Below, piece by piece: positions 34,101 through 36,514 of a stretch of 36,514 nucleotides of DNA. The stretch is from Methanobacteriaceae archaeon. Its GTDB lineage: Archaea > Methanobacteriota > Methanobacteria > Methanobacteriales > Methanobacteriaceae. The stretch spans positions 1-36,514 of the forward strand of contig JAHKLT010000043.1 in NCBI GenBank assembly GCA_020854915.1, written 5' to 3'. The position numbers and the translations under genes are program-made. A model generated the notes under the pieces. That model saw only the letters and a list, made by a program, of their open reading frames with translations. It was not told the origin of the DNA and ran no database searches. The number at the start of each line of letters is the position of its first letter. The stretch's first letter is position 1.

Positions 34101-36514
34101 TGGAAACGATTCAAATAATGGTTCTAGAAATAGTCCTGTTTTAACAATTGCAAAAGCTATTGAACTTGCAAATCTTGGATCTGGTGAAATTATAGTTTCT
34201 AATGGAACTTATTTTGAAAGAGACTTAACTGTTAATAATAATTTAAACATTACTGGTGAAGGAAATGTTATTATTAATGGAGAAAATAAAGATTCTATTT
34301 TTAAGATTTTTCCATCTAATGTGATCATTAAAAATATTAAAATCATCAATGGTGAAAGTTTTAGTGGTAGTGGTGGAATATTTGTTAATATGGGTAATTT
34401 AACTTTAATTAACACTTCTTTGTTAGATTCAAAATCTAATGATAATGGAGGTGCTATTTATAGTGTTGGAAATTTAATTATTATTAATTCAACTATTTCT
34501 AATAATTATGCTCCAGGTCTTGGTGGAGCTATTTATATGGATAAAAATATAAATCGTGATAATGTACTTATAATTAAAAATTCTGTTTTTAATGGAAACC
34601 ATGTTAAGGGTGATAGTAATAAAGGTGGAGGAGCTATTTATATGCAAGCTATTAATGGTGAAATAGCTATTGATAACTCTACATTTATTAATAATTATGT
34701 AACTGGTCCTTATAGTGGAGGAGCTATTTATTCCTTACAATGTGATTCAAATGTTAAAATTACTAACTCTAGTTTTATAAATAATTCTGCAAATCCTGCT
34801 GTTAATTATGGTGGGGGAGCTATTTGCTTTATCGGTGATAATTTTAGTCCAATGGGTTCATTAAATATTATTGATTCAATATTTTTAAATAATAAAGCTA
34901 ATGGTTCTAATGCAGGTGGTGCAATTTATGTAAGATCTTCTACATTAAACATTAAAAATTCTGCAATAATAAACAATACGGACAACAATGGAATAGCTAT
35001 TTATAGGGGAACTTCTTCTTATACATCAACAACAGTTAATGCTAATTATAATTGGTGGGGAACAAATGATAATCCTTCTAAATTTGTTGCAAATGGAATT
35101 AATATTAATCAATGGTTGTTTATGACTTTTGAAAATATTTCTACTATTCTTGTTGGTTCGAATGTTGAATTTATAGTTAAATTAAATAAATACACTAATG
35201 GAACTAATGTTTATGTCTATTTAGAAAAATTACATTTTGATTGTCAACTAAAAATCATTTCAAACGAGGCTACATTATATGATGATAGAATCTTAAATGG
35301 TGAATATAAATTTAATTATACTATTCCATCTAATTTTAAATATATCTCAGCTACTATAGACAATGAAACAATAACAATCTATTATATCAATGAAACAGAC
35401 ACAATTCTTTTTGTTGATAATATTACTAAGTATTATTTAGGTAATGAAAGATTAGAGATTTATTTAAAAGATGGTAAAGGTAATGCATTATATAATCAAA
35501 CAGTTTTCATTGAAATCAATGGTCGTTTATATAATCGCACTACAGATAATAATGGATTTGCTTCAATGGGTATTAACTTGATTCCTAATACTTATTCTGT
35601 CTATGTTTACTTTAATGGTACTAATATTTATTCTAAATCTGATGCAAATGTTTCTATTTTAATTTTATCTACTATTCATGCTAATGATACAGTATTATAT
35701 TATAAAGGTTACTATAAAGTTCTTGTATTAGACTCTGAGGGAAATCTTCTTATTGACAGTAATGTTAGTATTAATATTGATGGTATTTTATATTATACTT
35801 TAAGTGATTCTCAAGGAATAGCTAACTTTTTAATTGATTTAGATCCTGGTGATTATACTGTTACTGTTACTAATCCTAATGATAATTTGACTATTAGTAA
35901 TACTATTACTGTTAAAGCTACTATTAGTGGTAAGGATATTGTTAAGTATTATCGTAATGGTACTGAGTATTATGCTGTTTTACTTGATAGTCAGGGTAAT
36001 TATTTAGCAAATGGTACTAATGTTACTGTTAATATTAATGATGTTAATCATATTCGTCAAATGGGGGTTAATGGTACTTTAAAAGTTACTATTAATTTAA
36101 ATCCTGGGGATTATAATATCACTGTTACTAATCCTAATGATAATTCCACTTTAACTAATAATATCACTGTTTTATCTACTATTAGTGGTAAGGATATTGT
36201 TAAATATTTCCGTAATGGTACTCATTATTTTGTTACTGTTTTAGATGGTGAAGGTAAAGCTATTGTTGGTCGTAATGTTACAATGAATATTAATGGTGTG
36301 TTTTATAATCGTACTACTGATAGTAATGGTACTGTAAGACTTGCTATCAATTTAAATCCTGGTAACTATACTATTACTGTTATTAATCCTAATGATGGAT
36401 TAGAGATGAGTAATAACATTCTTGTTAAACCTACAATTTTTGGAGAGAATATTGTAAAATACTATAGAAATGGTACTCATTATTTTGTTACTGTTTTAGA
36501 TGGTGAAAGTAAAG
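31168..36514 (+). CDS. Giant secreted adhesin-like protein with beta-helix and Ig-like repeats (3' end outside window)
   Basis: The frame is open from ATG 31168 to the window end, about 1782 codons without a stop. The signal peptide is MKSSKYFLITIVLMLFLCISTVSA (cleavage near 24/25, VSA-NN). Residues from about 60 to 1370 show three successive right-handed beta-helix regions of the pectate-lyase/polymorphic-outer-membrane type, rich in GGAIYN and NNSxFxNN turns, each opened by a YVxxSGNDSNNGS-like segment (near 61, 482 and 974) and closed by NWWGxNDNPSK or a similar WWGNN. From about 1411 a series of Ig-like beta-sandwich repeats begins. The protein is Asn- and Ser/Thr-rich with very many N-x-S/T sequons, so heavy N-glycosylation is likely. 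It is probably exported by Sec to the cell surface. Methanobrevibacter genomes carry many such adhesin-like proteins, which are thought to bind host or microbial surfaces; the ligand here is unknown. A wall- or membrane-anchor domain should lie beyond 36514. Confidence 0.88.
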   Translation, partial: MKSSKYFLITIVLMLFLCISTVSANNTELIDNGEEVSNTNDINIEESSDIEITSNSLPSVYVNSSSTSATEDGSQANPYKKISSAVGNSPNGANLNIANGEYVENEKITIESGDFSFIGENKDGVFVKSTNTGSLFECIDKGVKLSFSNITFSGNNAGSTAVIKIGGNESVKIQNSNFYNFNGKYGALHLYTSSDANVNNCNFVNASITATAGAGAIYLSGAGKYNINNCKFNNILYNGSTGYMYGVIYAYDANSEINILNSTFTNCKGVAYSIIYARSKINFINSTISNCVVNKSSSGYQGDSLFYTFTTGIINIKGSIIKNNTLSNYLFYNRYKLNIDSSAVYDNKISNKTLYNSATCNSSEVWWGNNTLPDLGNMILSNYTTMNADNITNPVIAGNTIDIDVKFYINGTNQIANIPDGIEVMFDSDDGVLNSSSILTKNGIAKVKFITSAKNENLITANSGNQTLIISVNVLSPVGLVYVSKSGNDSNNGSRNSPVLTIAKAIELANLGSGEIIILDGVYNEFNFNITKNLTITGGNNIVIDANGSGSIFNVNPNITLYLSNLNLTGARIASTTSTGGAIYNNGGKTIINNLNIYNNSAGYGGAIYNTNSGTLIISNSKLYNNSNTRSGGWNTGGGAIYNTNNAILDIDNSEFFENLAKGDGAVIQSYKANLTVNNSIFYNNTATAWGGAIFSEEAKVLINNSLFYNDNANNGVLYSRKSNMNILNSIFYNNTATYYPSILYNYGSVTFLDNCTIFSNNARDGIFRIEDLTNINASLTIVNSKIYNNTASTGPAIIFTQKHSSSTNGIFVNISNSILVNNSGNNSVSNNDRLLDLVKVYMNNNWWGDNDNPSKIGLANTNLSTWIIMNVSHNGTSNLNIGDSVTITVDFNHYIDKNNNTSLILDNSIFNGWGVSFDTSTGILNSSSAIIHDGIAKVNYKITNLNSNIINVHVDNQTITIKLNISFYDGIIYVSKSGNDSNNGSRNSPVLTIAKAIELANLGSGEIIVSNGTYFERDLTVNNNLNITGEGNVIINGENKDSIFKIFPSNVIIKNIKIINGESFSGSGGIFVNMGNLTLINTSLLDSKSNDNGGAIYSVGNLIIINSTISNNYAPGLGGAIYMDKNINRDNVLIIKNSVFNGNHVKGDSNKGGGAIYMQAINGEIAIDNSTFINNYVTGPYSGGAIYSLQCDSNVKITNSSFINNSANPAVNYGGGAICFIGDNFSPMGSLNIIDSIFLNNKANGSNAGGAIYVRSSTLNIKNSAIINNTDNNGIAIYRGTSSYTSTTVNANYNWWGTNDNPSKFVANGININQWLFMTFENISTILVGSNVEFIVKLNKYTNGTNVYVYLEKLHFDCQLKIISNEATLYDDRILNGEYKFNYTIPSNFKYISATIDNETITIYYINETDTILFVDNITKYYLGNERLEIYLKDGKGNALYNQTVFIEINGRLYNRTTDNNGFASMGINLIPNTYSVYVYFNGTNIYSKSDANVSILILSTIHANDTVLYYKGYYKVLVLDSEGNLLIDSNVSINIDGILYYTLSDSQGIANFLIDLDPGDYTVTVTNPNDNLTISNTITVKATISGKDIVKYYRNGTEYYAVLLDSQGNYLANGTNVTVNINDVNHIRQMGVNGTLKVTINLNPGDYNITVTNPNDNSTLTNNITVLSTISGKDIVKYFRNGTHYFVTVLDGEGKAIVGRNVTMNINGVFYNRTTDSNGTVRLAINLNPGNYTITVINPNDGLEMSNNILVKPTIFGENIVKYYRNGTHYFVTVLDGESK
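32611..32711 (+). repeat. 101-bp perfect direct repeat, copy 1
   Basis: Identical to 34087-34187. Encodes YVSKSGNDSNNGSRNSPVLT and the following AKAIELANLGSGE at residues 482-515 of the adhesin-like protein. After this the copies diverge. Confidence 0.95.
34087..34187 (+). repeat. 101-bp perfect direct repeat, copy 2
   Basis: Identical to 32611-32711 and 1476 bp downstream of it, an exact multiple of three (492 codons). It opens the third beta-helix region of the adhesin-like protein at residue 974. Confidence 0.95.
35398..36514 (+). repeat. Tandem Ig-like repeat array, unit about 85-86 residues
   Basis: At least five successive units begin near 35398, 35660, 35920, 36178 and 36433, the last cut by the window. 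The typical unit has KDIVKYYRNGTxYxVTVLD, VTMNINGVxYNRTTDSNG and INLNPGxYTITVTNPND. The word ATTAGTGGTAAGGATATT occurs at 35923 and 36181, 258 bp apart, and a diverged copy lies at 36436, 255 bp further. The last three units are the most alike in DNA. The repeats resemble the Ig-like stalk domains of surface adhesins. Confidence 0.85.

Noticed and set aside
32611-34187. Direct repeats as mobile-element ends or att sites
   Set aside because: Both lie in one open reading frame encoding homologous module starts; intervening DNA codes for adhesin sequence, not for a recombinase.

Overview
This is a strongly AT-rich archaeal chromosome segment, most likely from Methanobrevibacter or a close relative in Methanobacteriales. 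The evidence is mixed but consistent. There are archaeal information-processing genes (PolD large subunit, SRP54, Rpo4/Rpo11, TFS, Csl4, L21e, Pus10, Dph2, Sec61-beta). Ribosome binding sites are of the GGTGAT type. One membrane protein has a tail resembling pseudomurein-binding repeats, and a giant Asn-rich adhesin-like protein closes the window. Gene names are assigned from motifs and family knowledge only; no database search was run.

Layout. Positions 1-4500 hold a two-domain ECF-type ABC ATPase whose 5' end looks broken, a deoxyadenosine/MTA-SAH-type deaminase, an HAD-like protein and a TIM-barrel sugar-phosphate isomerase-like protein. Positions 4751-9527 form a minus-strand housekeeping run, in transcription order hpt, dph2, csl4, rpo11, a Nudix gene, tfs, an acidic membrane protein with an in-frame tandem repeat, and tRNA-Arg(UCG). 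Divergent from it, 9627-15240 is a plus-strand run: srp54, pus10, rpl21e, rpo4, a DUF655 gene, rsmA and a HemK-like methyltransferase. Neighbours from rpl21e on are commonly found together in archaea. Positions 15243-17391 are lysA-dapF (lysine by the diaminopimelate route). A 624-bp non-coding stretch with a strong hairpin follows. Next come argD, a pseudomurein-binding-like membrane protein and a Nudix gene (minus), a cyclophilin (plus), and secG/Sec61-beta, hisF and an OGG-type glycosylase (minus). The two large genes polC (PolD large subunit) and nrdD (anaerobic ribonucleotide reductase) occupy 23000-28715.

The right end, from 28716 on, is accessory DNA. A frameshifted IS1182-like transposase fragment is cut exactly at the end of a dead 1641-bp IS4-family element. 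That element still has perfect 18-bp terminal inverted repeats around a transposase broken by several frameshifts and stops. It ends about 135 bp before a very large secreted adhesin-like gene that runs off the window. This gene has a signal peptide, right-handed beta-helix-type GGAIYN repeats, a 101-bp perfect direct repeat and tandem Ig-like repeats of 85-86 residues. No CRISPR array, rRNA operon, prophage or obvious defence system was seen. The least routine features are the IS/adhesin junction, the adhesin's internal repeats, the repeat-bearing acidic membrane protein, the zinc-ribbon/pseudomurein-binding-like protein, the orphan hairpin near 17.6 kb, and a strongly recurring TAGCTATT word across the window.
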